64,000 bases of DNA from Rubellimicrobium mesophilum DSM 19309. GTDB lineage: Bacteria > Pseudomonadota > Alphaproteobacteria > Rhodobacterales > Rhodobacteraceae. Positions 20,048 to 29,223 of this stretch are shown here, piece by piece. The first letter of the stretch is position 1. Every line of letters starts with the position of its first letter. Under the pieces are notes generated by a model. The model searched no databases. It was not told where the DNA came from and saw nothing but the letters and a program-made list of their open reading frames with translations. The position numbers were made by a program, and so were the translations under genes. The DNA lies in assembly GCF_000600335.2 (NCBI RefSeq), contig NZ_KK088560.1, positions 58,742-122,741 on the forward strand, written 5' to 3'.

Positions 20048-20676
20048 TCGCTTCTCCTTTGGCGGCGGCCGCAGGGCGGTCGTCGTCCGTTCCCCATCCC
20101 GCCCTTTCCCAGCGGTTGATTCGGAGACTGCGTCGCGAATGGTTAATGAATTCTGAGACCAACGAACGGTGCTCGGGGGGCGACGCAACACCCCCCGGAG
20201 TTGTGCGATACTCCCGTCATCCGTGTGTCTGGAAGGGAGAGGAGGAGAAACATGCCAGATCGGCAGGAAACGATTTCGGGCAGGCCGCAGCCTGCATCCA
20301 CATACCGATTCGCCAAGTCGGACCGTCCTCGGACCCGTTGCGTTCTGCGTCCTTTTGACGCACCAAGAAAGGCTCATGCAGGCGAGGCCGTCCTGCGCCG
20401 ACCCGGCATCGCGGGCGCGCCACGCGGCCATGATCGCAAGGCCGAACTCTCCCGCGACCCGGCCGGACCGTTCCCGCAGTCCGGCGCACTCCGTCCCTGA
20501 CAGGTGGCCCGATGATCGAGATACCCAAGAAGAACCGCGAGTTCTGGCTCAGCCCGCCCAGCAACCCGGCCGCCAACCACCGCGAGGCCGCCGTGCGCGA
20601 CTTCCATCGCGGCCTCGTCTGGCCGTCGGCGCGCACCCCTGGCGCGCGCCTGCCGATCCATTGGCGCCGGATGCTC
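20048..20676. other. Long intergenic stretch with a structured repeat and no sure gene
   Basis: These 629 bp lie between the DUF6456 and mttB-type genes. The first part holds the repeat at 20141-20205. An 82-codon ORF at 20252-20500 (+) has a fine AGGAGG site but codon use unlike the neighbours, so it is doubtful. From ATG 20512 (+) about 55 codons show strong GC3 bias (MIEIPKKNREFWLSPPSN) but the frame runs on, antisense, into the mttB-type gene. Confidence 0.5.
20141..20205 (-). repeat. Structured intergenic repeat, copy 1
   Basis: A 65-bp segment closely matching 47423-47490. Shared parts are GGTTAA, GAATT, GAGACCAACGAACGGTG, and GACGCAACA flanked by runs of G and C that form a 6-bp stem. 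A GATTC (CcrM-type GANTC) site lies 25 bp before the TTAA. Both copies sit upstream of a minus-strand gene (here the DUF6456 gene). It may be a cell-cycle-type promoter element, a leader RNA or a small RNA. Confidence 0.7.
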
Positions 20677-20679
20677 CTA
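20512..20679 (+). CDS. Possible small or truncated coding segment
   Basis: From ATG 20512 the codons MIEIPKKNREFWLSPPSNPA onward end almost always in G or C, like real genes here. No good ribosome site precedes it and there is no stop before the frame enters the antisense of the mttB-type gene at 20677. It could be the remains of a gene or an overlapping small protein. I do not recognise it, and the end given is only where the antisense overlap begins. Confidence 0.2.
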
Positions 20680-22230
20680 GAGGAACGCGTCCGGGACCGC
20701 CGCCTTCTTGCGGGCGACGAAGTCATCCAGCGATTCGACGATCGCGGGGTCGAGCGCCGGCTGCCGGTAGCTGTCGAGGAGGCGCTTCACGCGGGCGCTC
20801 GCGAGCGCCTGGGTATCTCGGGCCCCCTCCTCCTCCCAGGTCTCGAACGGCTTGTAGTCGAGGAGGTCCGTCCGCCAGAAGGCCTCCTTGAAGTTGGCCT
20901 GGGTATGGGCGCTGCCGAGGTAGTGGCTGCCCGGCCCGACCTCGCGGATCGCGTCCATGGCCTGCCCGTTCTCGCTGAGGTCCACGCCCTTCGCGAGGTG
21001 GTGCAGGATGCCGAGCTGGTCCGCGTCCATGACGAACTTCTCGTAGGAGGACACAAGGCCCCCCTCCAGCCAGCCGCAGGCGTGGAGCATGAAGTTGACC
21101 CCGGCGAGCAGCCCCATGTTGAGGCTGTTGGCCGACTCATAGGCCGCCTGCGCGTCGGGGAGCTTGGAGCCGGTGAAGCCGCCGGCGCTCCGGTAGGGCA
21201 GGCCCAGCCGCCGCACGAGCTGGCCCGCGCCCCAGGTGATGTGGCTCGCCTCGGGCGTGCCGAAGGTCGGCGCGCCGCTGTTCATGTCGATGGAGGTCAC
21301 GAAGGCCCCGGCGATGACCGGCGCGCCCTTGCGGATGAGCTGGCTGTAGCTCACGCCCGCGAGGATCTCGGCCAGCACCTGCGTCAGGGTCCCGGCGACG
21401 CTGACCGGCGCCATGGCCCCGCCCACGATGAAGGGGCTGACGATGGCCGCCTGGTTGTTCGCGGCATATACCTCGAGCGCGCCCATCATGATGCCGTCGA
21501 AGGTGAGCGGCGAGTTGATGTTGATGAGCGAGGTCATGACGGTGTTGTTCTGGACGAAGTCCGCCCCGAACAGCAGCGAGGCCATGTCCACCGAATCCTG
21601 AGCCCGCTCCGGCGCCGTGACCGAGCCCATGAAGGGCTTGTCCGACAGCGTCATGTGCGCGTGCAGCATATCGAGGTGGCGCTTGTTCACCGCGATGTCC
21701 GTCGGCTCGCAGACCGTCCCGCCCGAGTGGTGAAGCCACTTGGACATGTAGCCGAGCTTCACGAACTTGCGGAAGTCCTCGATGGTCGCGTAACGGCGCC
21801 CGCCTTCCGCGTCCCGCACGAAGGGAGGGCCGTAGACCGGCGCGAGCACGAGGTTCCGCCCGCCGATCTCCACGTTCCGCTCCGGGTTCCGGGCGTGCTG
21901 GGTGAACGACCTCGGAGCCGTGGAGCACAGTTGCCGCGCGAGGCCACGGGGGATCCGCACCCGCTCGCCCTGCACGTCGGCGCCCGCGTTCCTCCAGCGT
22001 TCCAGCGCGCCGGGGTTCTCGACGAAGTTCACGCCGATCTCCTCGAGCACCGTCTCGGCGTTGTGCTCGATGATCTGGAGAGCTTCCTCGTTCAGGATCT
22101 CGAAGTTCGGGATGTTGCGCTCGATGAAGCGCGCGGTCTCCACGCTGACGGCGGTCCGTTCCGCGCGCCGCGCCGCCCCGCCACCGCCCCTCGACCGGCG
22201 ACCCGTTCCCGCTTCGGCCACGTCCGACAT
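20677..22230 (-). CDS. Trimethylamine methyltransferase (MttB)-family protein, non-pyrrolysine
   Basis: MttB superfamily protein of 517 aa. The TIM-barrel family moves methyl groups from quaternary or tertiary amines to a corrinoid protein. The frame has no in-frame TAG before its terminal TAG, so it is the non-pyrrolysine type, whose characterised members demethylate glycine betaine and similar compounds. Recognisable stretches include NAETVLEEIGVNF, ATIEDFRKFVKLGYMS and VGPGSHYLGSAHT. ATG 22230 has a GGAGGTGAG site. No corrinoid protein is adjacent, so the substrate is open. Confidence 0.88.
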   Translation of the reverse strand: MSDVAEAGTGRRSRGGGGAARRAERTAVSVETARFIERNIPNFEILNEEALQIIEHNAETVLEEIGVNFVENPGALERWRNAGADVQGERVRIPRGLARQLCSTAPRSFTQHARNPERNVEIGGRNLVLAPVYGPPFVRDAEGGRRYATIEDFRKFVKLGYMSKWLHHSGGTVCEPTDIAVNKRHLDMLHAHMTLSDKPFMGSVTAPERAQDSVDMASLLFGADFVQNNTVMTSLININSPLTFDGIMMGALEVYAANNQAAIVSPFIVGGAMAPVSVAGTLTQVLAEILAGVSYSQLIRKGAPVIAGAFVTSIDMNSGAPTFGTPEASHITWGAGQLVRRLGLPYRSAGGFTGSKLPDAQAAYESANSLNMGLLAGVNFMLHACGWLEGGLVSSYEKFVMDADQLGILHHLAKGVDLSENGQAMDAIREVGPGSHYLGSAHTQANFKEAFWRTDLLDYKPFETWEEEGARDTQALASARVKRLLDSYRQPALDPAIVESLDDFVARKKAAVPDAFL

Positions 22231-22363
22231 GCTCACCTCCGTCAAGCTTGCCGCCTCATAACGGGGCAACGTCCCCCGCCGACCCAAGGATGCGCCCTCT
22301 CAGGGGCAAAAGCGACATGGACGCCGCTTGCGTGACGCGGACCAACTGCCTAAGGCCCCTCTC

Positions 22364-23965
22364 ATGACCTCCGAACTCGCCCCCACCCTCGACACCGCCC
22401 GGATCGCCGCCCCCTCGCACGACCGGCTCCTCATCATCGACTTCGGGAGCCAGGTGACCCAGCTCATCGCGCGCCGCCTGCGCGAGCTGCACGTCTACTG
22501 CGAGATCCACCCCTTCAACGCGGTGACGCCCGAGTTCATCCGGGCCTTCGCCCCCAAGGCCGTGATCCTCTCCGGCGGCCCCGCCTCGGTCTTCGCCGAG
22601 GGCGCGCCCCTGCCGCCGCGCGAGGTCTTCGACCTCGGCGTCCCGGTCCTCGGCATCTGCTACGGCCAGCAGGCGATGATGCACATGCTGGGCGGCAAGG
22701 TCGAATCCGGCCACGGCACCGCCGAGTTCGGCCGCGCCTACGTCACGCCGGGCGACGAGAAGCTCGACCTCCTCCAGGGCTGGTTCCTCGACGGCCGGGA
22801 GGAGGTCTGGATGAGCCACGGCGACCACGTGAGCCGCCTCGCCCCCGGCTTCCAGGTCTACGGCACCTCGCCCAACGCGCCCTTCGCCATCACGGCTGAT
22901 CCTTCGCGGCACTTCTACGCCGTCCAGTTCCACCCCGAGGTGCACCACACCCCGAACGGCCGGACGATCTACCACAACTTCCTGAAGCTCGCGGGCTTCA
23001 AGGGCGACTGGACGATGGCCGGCTACCGGGAGGAGGCCACCCGCAAGATCCGCGAGCAGGTCGGAAACTCCAAGGTGATCTGCGGCTTGTCGGGCGGAGT
23101 TGATTCCTCCGTGGCTGCCGTCCTGATCCACGAGGCCATCGGTGACCAGCTCACCTGCGTCTTCGTGGACCACGGGCTCCTGCGGAAGGGCGAGGCCGAG
23201 CAGGTCGTCTCGATGTTCCGCGACCACTACAACATCCCGCTGATCCACGCGGACGAGTCGGAGCGGTTCCTGACGGCTCTCGAAGGCCTCGACGACCCCG
23301 AGGCCAAGCGCAAGACCATAGGCCGCCTCTTCATCGACGTGTTCCAGGAGCACGCCCGCGAGGTCGGCGGTGCCGAGTTCCTCGCCCAAGGCACCCTCTA
23401 CCCGGACGTGATCGAGTCGGTCAGCTTCTCCGGCGGCCCCTCGGTCACGATCAAGAGCCACCACAACGTCGGCGGTCTGCCCGAGAAGATGGGCCTCAAG
23501 CTCGTCGAGCCCCTTCGCGAGCTCTTCAAGGACGAGGTCCGCGACCTCGGCCGCGAGCTGGGCCTGCCGGAGTCGTTCATCCGCCGGCATCCCTTCCCCG
23601 GTCCCGGCCTCGCCATCCGCTGCCCCGGCGCGATCACCCGCGAGAAGCTGGCGATCCTGCGCGAGGCCGACGCGGTCTACATCGACCAGATCCGCAGGCA
23701 CGGCCTCTACGACGAGATCTGGCAGGCCTTCGCGGCGATCCTGCCGATGCGGACCGTGGGCGTGATGGGCGACGGGCGGACCTACGACTACGCGCTGGCG
23801 CTCCGGGCGGTGACCTCGGTGGACGGCATGACCGCCGACTACTACCCCTTCACCCACGAGTTCCTGAGCGAGACTGCGACGCGGATCATCAACGAGGTGC
23901 GGGGCGTGAACCGCGTCTTCTACGATTGCACCTCCAAGCCCCCGGGCACCATCGAGCTCGAATAG
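22364..23965 (+). CDS. guaA: GMP synthase (glutamine-hydrolysing)
   Basis: Last step of GMP synthesis, XMP to GMP; 533 aa. Residues 20-210 are the class I glutamine amidotransferase domain (catalytic Cys in GICYGQQ, His/Glu in QFHPEVHH). The ATP pyrophosphatase domain follows (P-loop [10 protein letters not shown]) and the dimerisation domain ends at IELE. ATG 22364 is the first usable start. Stands alone between the mttB-type gene and the dehydrogenase. Confidence 0.98.
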   Translation: MTSELAPTLDTARIAAPSHDRLLIIDFGSQVTQLIARRLRELHVYCEIHPFNAVTPEFIRAFAPKAVILSGGPASVFAEGAPLPPREVFDLGVPVLGICYGQQAMMHMLGGKVESGHGTAEFGRAYVTPGDEKLDLLQGWFLDGREEVWMSHGDHVSRLAPGFQVYGTSPNAPFAITADPSRHFYAVQFHPEVHHTPNGRTIYHNFLKLAGFKGDWTMAGYREEATRKIREQVGNSKVICGLSGGVDSSVAAVLIHEAIGDQLTCVFVDHGLLRKGEAEQVVSMFRDHYNIPLIHADESERFLTALEGLDDPEAKRKTIGRLFIDVFQEHAREVGGAEFLAQGTLYPDVIESVSFSGGPSVTIKSHHNVGGLPEKMGLKLVEPLRELFKDEVRDLGRELGLPESFIRRHPFPGPGLAIRCPGAITREKLAILREADAVYIDQIRRHGLYDEIWQAFAAILPMRTVGVMGDGRTYDYALALRAVTSVDGMTADYYPFTHEFLSETATRIINEVRGVNRVFYDCTSKPPGTIELE

Positions 23966-24024
23966 CCCCTGGCGTCCCCCGCCGGAGAGTGGTTCGTTCC
24001 CCTAGCTGAGAGGGAGGAGAGACG

Positions 24025-25017
24025 ATGCAGGCAGCGCGCTTCATCGAAGTCGGCCGCATGGACGTGGGCGGCATCCCGGAGCCGGAGCCCGCCCGGGGCG
24101 AGGTGCTGGTCAAGGTCGCCGCCGCCGGCATCTGCGGCACCGACCGCCACATCCTGAAGGGCGAGTTCCCAAGCCGCCCCCCAGTGGTCCTCGGCCACGA
24201 GTTCTCCGGGACCGTGGTCGCCCTTGGCGAAGGCGTGACGACCCACAAGGTCGGCGACCTCGTGGCCTGCGACCCGAACATCGCCTGCGGCGTCTGCCCG
24301 TCCTGCCTCCTTGGGCGGATCAACCTCTGCGAGAACCTCGTGGCCGTGGGCGTCCACCGGGATGGAGGCTTCGCCGAATACAGCGCCTTCCCGGCGCATC
24401 GGGCGATTCCGCTGCCCTCAGGCCTTGGCCTGCGAGAGGCCGCCTTCTCCGAGCCGCTGGCCTGCTGCATTCACGCGCTGGATGTCGCCGCGATCCGGCC
24501 GGGAGAGAGGGCCATCGTCATCGGCGGCGGGGTGATCGGGCTCCTCTGCGTCCAGCTCGCCCGCCTCGCCGGGGCCGAGGTCATGCTCCTGACCCGCTCG
24601 CCCGACCGGCAGCGCATCGGGGAAAATGTGGGCGCGGGTCTGACGGTCGCCACACCCACGGAAGCCAAGGCCGCTTGGCCGCGCGGGGCCGACGTCGTGC
24701 TCGAATGCGCCGGGGTCAGCGAGACGGTGGCCGAGGCGCCGCGTCTTGCTGCCCGAGGAGGTGGAGTCGTGATCGTGGGCGTTCTCGCCAAAGGCGATAC
24801 GGTTCCCATCGAGCCCTTCGACCTCCTCGTGCGCGAGGTGGACCTGCGCATGGCCTTCGTGAACCCCTTCACGCAGAGCCGCGCCCTCAAGCTCCTCGCC
24901 TCCGGCGCGATCCGCACGGCCCCTCTCGTCACCCGCGAGGTCGGGCGGGAGGAAATTCCCGCGCTCCTGGCCTCGAAGCCTGGGCCCGCCGAGGTCAAGG
25001 TTCTGGTGGCGGGGTGA
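24025..25017 (+). CDS. Zinc-dependent MDR-family alcohol/polyol dehydrogenase
   Basis: Medium-chain dehydrogenase of 330 aa. Catalytic zinc ligands are Cys in AAGICGTD and the GHE motif; the four-Cys structural zinc loop CGVCPSCLLGRINLC is intact. The Rossmann motif is VIGGGVIGLLCVQ. It most resembles sorbitol/threonine/galactitol dehydrogenases, but the substrate is uncertain. ATG 24025 follows GAGGGAGGAGAG. The DMT transporter gene overlaps its stop by GTGA, so transport and oxidation of one compound may be linked. Confidence 0.88.
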   Translation: MQAARFIEVGRMDVGGIPEPEPARGEVLVKVAAAGICGTDRHILKGEFPSRPPVVLGHEFSGTVVALGEGVTTHKVGDLVACDPNIACGVCPSCLLGRINLCENLVAVGVHRDGGFAEYSAFPAHRAIPLPSGLGLREAAFSEPLACCIHALDVAAIRPGERAIVIGGGVIGLLCVQLARLAGAEVMLLTRSPDRQRIGENVGAGLTVATPTEAKAAWPRGADVVLECAGVSETVAEAPRLAARGGGVVIVGVLAKGDTVPIEPFDLLVREVDLRMAFVNPFTQSRALKLLASGAIRTAPLVTREVGREEIPALLASKPGPAEVKVLVAG

Positions 25018-25928
25018 CGGCAGGGGCGACCCGGCGTGGCGGCATGGCCGTCGCGGCGCTCTGGATGGCCGGGGCGATCGCCTCCTTCTCCCTCCTTGCC
25101 GTGGCGGGTCGGGAGGTCTCGACGGAGCTCGACACCTTCGAGATCATGTTCTTCCGCAGCGGCATGGGCGCGGTCATCGTGACCGCGACCCTCGCCATCC
25201 GGGGGCGGCTGAGGGAGGCCCGGCCGCGCCGCTTCCCTCTGCACGTCGCGCGCAACCTGATCCACTTCGCGGGCCAGAATCTCTGGTTCTACGCGCTGAC
25301 GGTGCTGCCGCTCGCGCAGGTCTTCGCGCTGGAGTTCACCTCGCCGCTCTGGGTCATTCTTCTCTCCCCGGTCTTTCTGGGAGAGAGGCTGACGGCGCGG
25401 GGGCTCCTGGCCGGTCTCATCGGCTTCGGGGGCGTCCTGCTGGTCGCGCGGCCGGAGTTCGGGAACCTGCACCCGGGGCTGATCGCCGCGGCGGCCTGCG
25501 CCGTCTGCTTCGCCGTCACGTCGATGCTGACCAAGCGGCTGACCCGAAGCCAACCGGTGGTGGCGATCCTGTTCTGGCTGAACCTGATGCAGTTCGCCTT
25601 CGCCGCCGTGATCGTGGGCTGGAATGGCGGCATCCCCATGCCGAGCCTCGCCCTGGCGCCCTGGCTCCTCGTGATCGGGGTCACCGGCCTCGCCGCGCAT
25701 TGGTGCCTGACCAGTGCCCTGGATTCGGCGCCGGCCTCGGTGGTGATGCCGCTCGACTTCGCCCGGCTCCCGGTGATCGCCGTCGTGGGGTGGGCCGCCT
25801 ACCGCGAGCCCCTGGACCCGCTGGTCTTCGTCGGGGCGGCGCTGATCCTCGCGGGGAACCTCCTCACGCTGCGGCGGAATGATCGCAGGACGGAGCCTCC
25901 GCGAACCCGACGCGCCGTTGCGGATTGA
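25014..25928 (+). CDS. DMT/EamA-family transporter
   Basis: Inner-membrane protein of 304 aa with ten predicted helices in two EamA halves (FFRSGMGAVIV and LALAPWLLVIGVTGL regions). The start is taken as GTG 25014, which overlaps the dehydrogenase stop; ATG 25044 is the alternative. It has no His-rich tail, unlike the transporter at 1724. The substrate is unknown; coupling with the dehydrogenase gene suggests a related metabolite. Confidence 0.86.
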   Translation: MTAGATRRGGMAVAALWMAGAIASFSLLAVAGREVSTELDTFEIMFFRSGMGAVIVTATLAIRGRLREARPRRFPLHVARNLIHFAGQNLWFYALTVLPLAQVFALEFTSPLWVILLSPVFLGERLTARGLLAGLIGFGGVLLVARPEFGNLHPGLIAAAACAVCFAVTSMLTKRLTRSQPVVAILFWLNLMQFAFAAVIVGWNGGIPMPSLALAPWLLVIGVTGLAAHWCLTSALDSAPASVVMPLDFARLPVIAVVGWAAYREPLDPLVFVGAALILAGNLLTLRRNDRRTEPPRTRRAVAD

Positions 25929-25985
25929 CCTCGCGCGGGAGGGCGCGATGTTCGCTTCAAGGTTGCGATCCATCCGGGGGTTTCC

Positions 25986-27182
25986 ATGAAGCGCACTGCA
26001 TCGGGGGCGGGGGCCCTTCTCCTGCTGTCCACATCCATCGCCAACGCCGGCGCGCTCGACCGGACGGGGCAGCCGGTCGACGTCCTTTTCCAGGACGGCA
26101 ACTACGCGGAACTATCGTTCAGCTACACCGTCCCCGACGTCCAGGGGTCCTTCACCGATACCAATCCCCTGATCGGCGCCACCGAGTCGGGGGATGCGGC
26201 GGCGGACTTCGGCCTCGCCAGCCTGTCCTTCAAGTCCGACCTCAGCGACCGGTTCTCGCTCGCGGTGATCATCGACCACCCCTTCGGGGCCGACGTGGAC
26301 TATCGCGACGCCGACCCGACCTATCCCATCTCCAACTCCCAGGCGGAGTTCGAGTCCTTGGCCGTCACCGCGCTGGGCCGTTACAAGCTGGACGACAACT
26401 TCAGCATCCATGCCGGGGTGCGCTTCCTCCAGGTGAAGGCCGACCTGCTGAGCGACGTGATCCTCGGCTTCGACCCGGTCGCGAATGCCCCCGTCGTCTA
26501 CAACTACGACGGCGACTTCGAGAGCGACGACGCGCTCGGCTATGTCGTCGGCGTGGCCTACGAGCGGCCGGAGATCGCCCTGCGGGTCGCCCTGACCTAC
26601 TCGAGCGAGACCGACTTCTCGCATGAGACGACCTACACGACGACCCTGACCGGGGTACCGGCGCCCTTCACCGATTCGGGGGAAACGGCTTATTCGCTTC
26701 CTCAATCGGTCAACCTCGACTTCCAGACCGGGATCGCGCCGGACACCCTGCTCTTCGGCAGCATCCGCTGGGTGGACTGGTCCGCGACCGAGATCAACGC
26801 CTACGGATATGGCGTCGTCCCCGGGGCGGTCCTGCCCTTCAACCCCGTGGTGGAATACGACGACGACTACGTCACCTACACGCTGGGCGTGGGACGGCAG
26901 TTCACCGACAAGCTCGCCGCCTCGGCCGCGGTGATCTACGAGCCCTCGATCGGAACGGACTTCGACCCGACCACGGGGGAAGGCGGCATCTCGAACCTCT
27001 CGCCCACGGATGGGCAGCTCGGCGTCCAGATCGCCGCCAACTATGCTGTGACCGACAACGTCGAGCTGGGCGTCGGCGTCCGTTACACTCGGCTCGGCGG
27101 CGGCACGACCCGGCTCTTCGGGGCGGAGTTCGACGACAACGACGCGATCACCGCGGGAATGCGGATCGGCTATCGCTTCTGA
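25986..27182 (+). CDS. FadL/OmpP1-family outer-membrane transporter
   Basis: Protein of 398 aa with a signal peptide (about 1-23, ending SIANAGA) and a beta-barrel composition of alternating aromatic and polar residues, ending in the outer-membrane signature GMRIGYRF. FadL-type features include the N-terminal GALDRTGQPVDVLFQDGNY plug region. This family lets long-chain fatty acids and other hydrophobic compounds cross the outer membrane. A clear terminator follows at 27193. Confidence 0.9.
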   Translation: MKRTASGAGALLLLSTSIANAGALDRTGQPVDVLFQDGNYAELSFSYTVPDVQGSFTDTNPLIGATESGDAAADFGLASLSFKSDLSDRFSLAVIIDHPFGADVDYRDADPTYPISNSQAEFESLAVTALGRYKLDDNFSIHAGVRFLQVKADLLSDVILGFDPVANAPVVYNYDGDFESDDALGYVVGVAYERPEIALRVALTYSSETDFSHETTYTTTLTGVPAPFTDSGETAYSLPQSVNLDFQTGIAPDTLLFGSIRWVDWSATEINAYGYGVVPGAVLPFNPVVEYDDDYVTYTLGVGRQFTDKLAASAAVIYEPSIGTDFDPTTGEGGISNLSPTDGQLGVQIAANYAVTDNVELGVGVRYTRLGGGTTRLFGAEFDDNDAITAGMRIGYRF

Positions 27183-27192
27183 TCGGCGAATG

Positions 27193-27230
27193 GGGCTCCG
27201 CCCGGGGTGGCGGAGCCCTCTTCCGTCTTG
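27193..27230 (+). terminator. Intrinsic terminator of the FadL-like gene
   Basis: A perfect 10-bp stem (GGGCTCCGCC with GGCGGAGCCC) with a six-base loop begins 11 bp after the stop codon and is followed by the T-rich TCTTCCGTCTTG. It should end transcription before the next gene. Confidence 0.75.
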
Positions 27231-27263
27231 CGCATCCGCCCGCTTTGCGGTGAGTCAGCGGCC

Positions 27264-28205
27264 ATGACCGAGCGATGCGTTCCGACCTCCCCTTCCCGGG
27301 CTGCCACCTCGCCGGGGCCCTTCGGGTCCCTGATCTACGACACGCCGGAGGCTTGGCTTCGGGCCGCGGATCGGCACGTCCTCCTGTTCGGGATGTCCGG
27401 CCTGGGCAAGACCCATGTCGCCAAGTGCCTGCGGGGCGCGGGAGGCTGGTTCCACTACTCGGTCGATTACCGGATCGGCACCCGCTACATGGGCGAGCTG
27501 ATCGTCGACAACGCCAAGCGCGAGGCAATGAAGGTCCCCTTCCTGCGGGACCTGCTGATGAGCGACTCGATCTTCATCGGGTCGAACATCACCTTCGACA
27601 ACCTCGACCCGGTCTCGACCTACCTCGGCAAGCCCGGCGACCCTGCGAAGGGAGGTCTGCCCTTCGCCGAGTACCAGCGTCGCCAAGCCGAGTTCCGTGA
27701 CGCCGAGGTGGCGGCGCTGCTCGACACGGGGCGGTTCATCGACCGGGCCCGCGCGCTCTACGGCTATCCGCATTTCGTCTGCGACACCGGAGGGTCGATC
27801 TGCGAGTGGGTTGAGCCGGACGATCCCGGCGACCCCGTCCTCTCCGCGCTCTCGTCGCGCTGCCTGATGATCTGGATCGAGGGCTCGGACGCGCATACCG
27901 CCGAGCTGGTCCGACGCTTCGACAAGGCGCCCAAGCCCATGTCCTACCGCGCGGATTTCCTGGAGCGGATGTGGCGGGACTACCTGGCGCTGAACGGCGT
28001 GGCCGAGGGTGAGGTGGACCCGGACGACTTCATCCGCTTCACCTACGCCAAGGCGCTCGCGCATCGGCAGCCGCTCTATGCGGAGATGGCGCGGAACTGG
28101 GGCGTGACGGTCCGGGCCGAGGACATGGCCCGCGTGGACGGGGAGGCGGCCTTCGTGGAGGTCGTGGCAGGCGCCCTGGAAGAGCGAATGCGGCGCGGTG
28201 CGTGA
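27264..28205 (+). CDS. Unclassified P-loop ATPase
   Basis: Protein of 313 aa with a clear Walker A (LLFGMSGLGKTHVAKCL, about 40-56) after a short Pro/Ser-rich N-terminus. Further in are FVCDTGGSICEW and CLMIWIEGSDAHTAELV, which may be Walker B-like or substrate-binding strands. The fold suggests a small-molecule kinase or regulatory ATPase, but I do not recognise a named family. It stands between a terminator and metA, without overlap to either. Confidence 0.7.
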   Translation: MTERCVPTSPSRAATSPGPFGSLIYDTPEAWLRAADRHVLLFGMSGLGKTHVAKCLRGAGGWFHYSVDYRIGTRYMGELIVDNAKREAMKVPFLRDLLMSDSIFIGSNITFDNLDPVSTYLGKPGDPAKGGLPFAEYQRRQAEFRDAEVAALLDTGRFIDRARALYGYPHFVCDTGGSICEWVEPDDPGDPVLSALSSRCLMIWIEGSDAHTAELVRRFDKAPKPMSYRADFLERMWRDYLALNGVAEGEVDPDDFIRFTYAKALAHRQPLYAEMARNWGVTVRAEDMARVDGEAAFVEVVAGALEERMRRGA

Positions 28206-28302
28206 CGCAGGGCCATGGGGCCCCGAGTCGCGCACCTGAGGCCCGGGCCTTGCGAGACCCGCGTCGCTGCCCTAGAACCCTGCCCTTTCCGAGGTTTGTC
28301 CG

Positions 28303-29223
28303 ATGCCCATAAAGCTCCCTGCCAACTTGCCCGCCTTCGAGGTCCTGTCACGCGAGGGCGTCATGGTCATGTCCGACACCCGCGCCGCGCGGCAGGACAT
28401 CCGGCCGCTGCGCATCGGGCTCCTGAACCTCATGCCCAAGAAGATCCAGACGGAGACCCAGTTCGCCCGCCTGATCGGGTCCACGCCGCTCCAGATCGAG
28501 CTCACGCTCATTCGGATGACCGAGCACCAGACCAGGAACACCGCCTCGGAGCATATGGCGCAGTTCTACCGCCCCTTCGCCGAGGTTGCGGAATCGGGCG
28601 ACAAGCTCGACGGACTGATCGTGACCGGTGCGCCCATCGAGCATCTGCCCTTCGAGGAGGTGACCTACTGGGACGAGCTGCGGCAGGTCTTCGACTGGAC
28701 GCAGGGCCATGTCCATTCGACCTTCGGCGTCTGCTGGGGGGGCATGGCGATGGCCAATCATTTCCACGGCGTCGCCAAGCACAAGCTGCCCGAGAAGGCC
28801 TTCGGGCTCTACAAGCACAAGGCGCTGGAGCCGGCCTCGCCGTTCCTGCGCGGCTTCTCGGACGAGTTCGTCGTGCCGGTGAGCCGGTGGACCGAGATGA
28901 GGCAGGATGAAACCGAGGCCGCCGGGCTGCGGACGCTCCTGGCCTCGGCGGAGGTCGGACCCTGCCTGATCGAGGATGCGGGGCACCGCGCCCTCTACAT
29001 CTTCAACCACCTCGAATACGACAGCGACACGCTCAAGCAGGAGTACGACCGCGACGTCGCAGCTGGCGCGCCCATCGAGGTGCCGCACGACTACTATCCG
29101 GACGACGATCCCTCGAAGATGCCGCCGAACCGCTGGAGGAGCCACGCCCACCTCCTCTACGGCAACTGGATCAACGAGATCTACCAGACCACGCCCTACG
29201 AGCTGGCCGAGATTGGTTCTTGA
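28303..29223 (+). CDS. metA: Homoserine O-acyltransferase, probably acetyl-CoA type
   Basis: First committed step of methionine synthesis, 306 aa. The catalytic Cys is in FGVCWGGMA (C144) and the conserved IFNHLEYD holds the catalytic His and Glu. The residue matching E. coli position 111 is Glu ([10 protein letters not shown]113); published work on this family ties Glu there to acetyl-CoA and Gly to succinyl-CoA. I therefore predict a homoserine O-acetyltransferase. No SAM-II riboswitch was visible in the 97 bp upstream. Confidence 0.94.
   Translation: MPIKLPANLPAFEVLSREGVMVMSDTRAARQDIRPLRIGLLNLMPKKIQTETQFARLIGSTPLQIELTLIRMTEHQTRNTASEHMAQFYRPFAEVAESGDKLDGLIVTGAPIEHLPFEEVTYWDELRQVFDWTQGHVHSTFGVCWGGMAMANHFHGVAKHKLPEKAFGLYKHKALEPASPFLRGFSDEFVVPVSRWTEMRQDETEAAGLRTLLASAEVGPCLIEDAGHRALYIFNHLEYDSDTLKQEYDRDVAAGAPIEVPHDYYPDDDPSKMPPNRWRSHAHLLYGNWINEIYQTTPYELAEIGS

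Noticed and set aside
20252..20500. Small 82-aa gene with a strong ribosome site
   Set aside because: Codon positions lack the GC3 bias of neighbouring genes and the product is an Arg/Pro-rich string; kept only as a note in the intergenic entry.
20677..20679. TAG of the mttB-type gene read as pyrrolysine
   Set aside because: The TAG is at the normal end of the family length and no pyrrolysine genes are visible.
28206..28302. SAM-II riboswitch before metA
   Set aside because: The 97-bp leader lacks the SAM-II pseudoknot sequence pattern; only general GC-rich pairing is possible.
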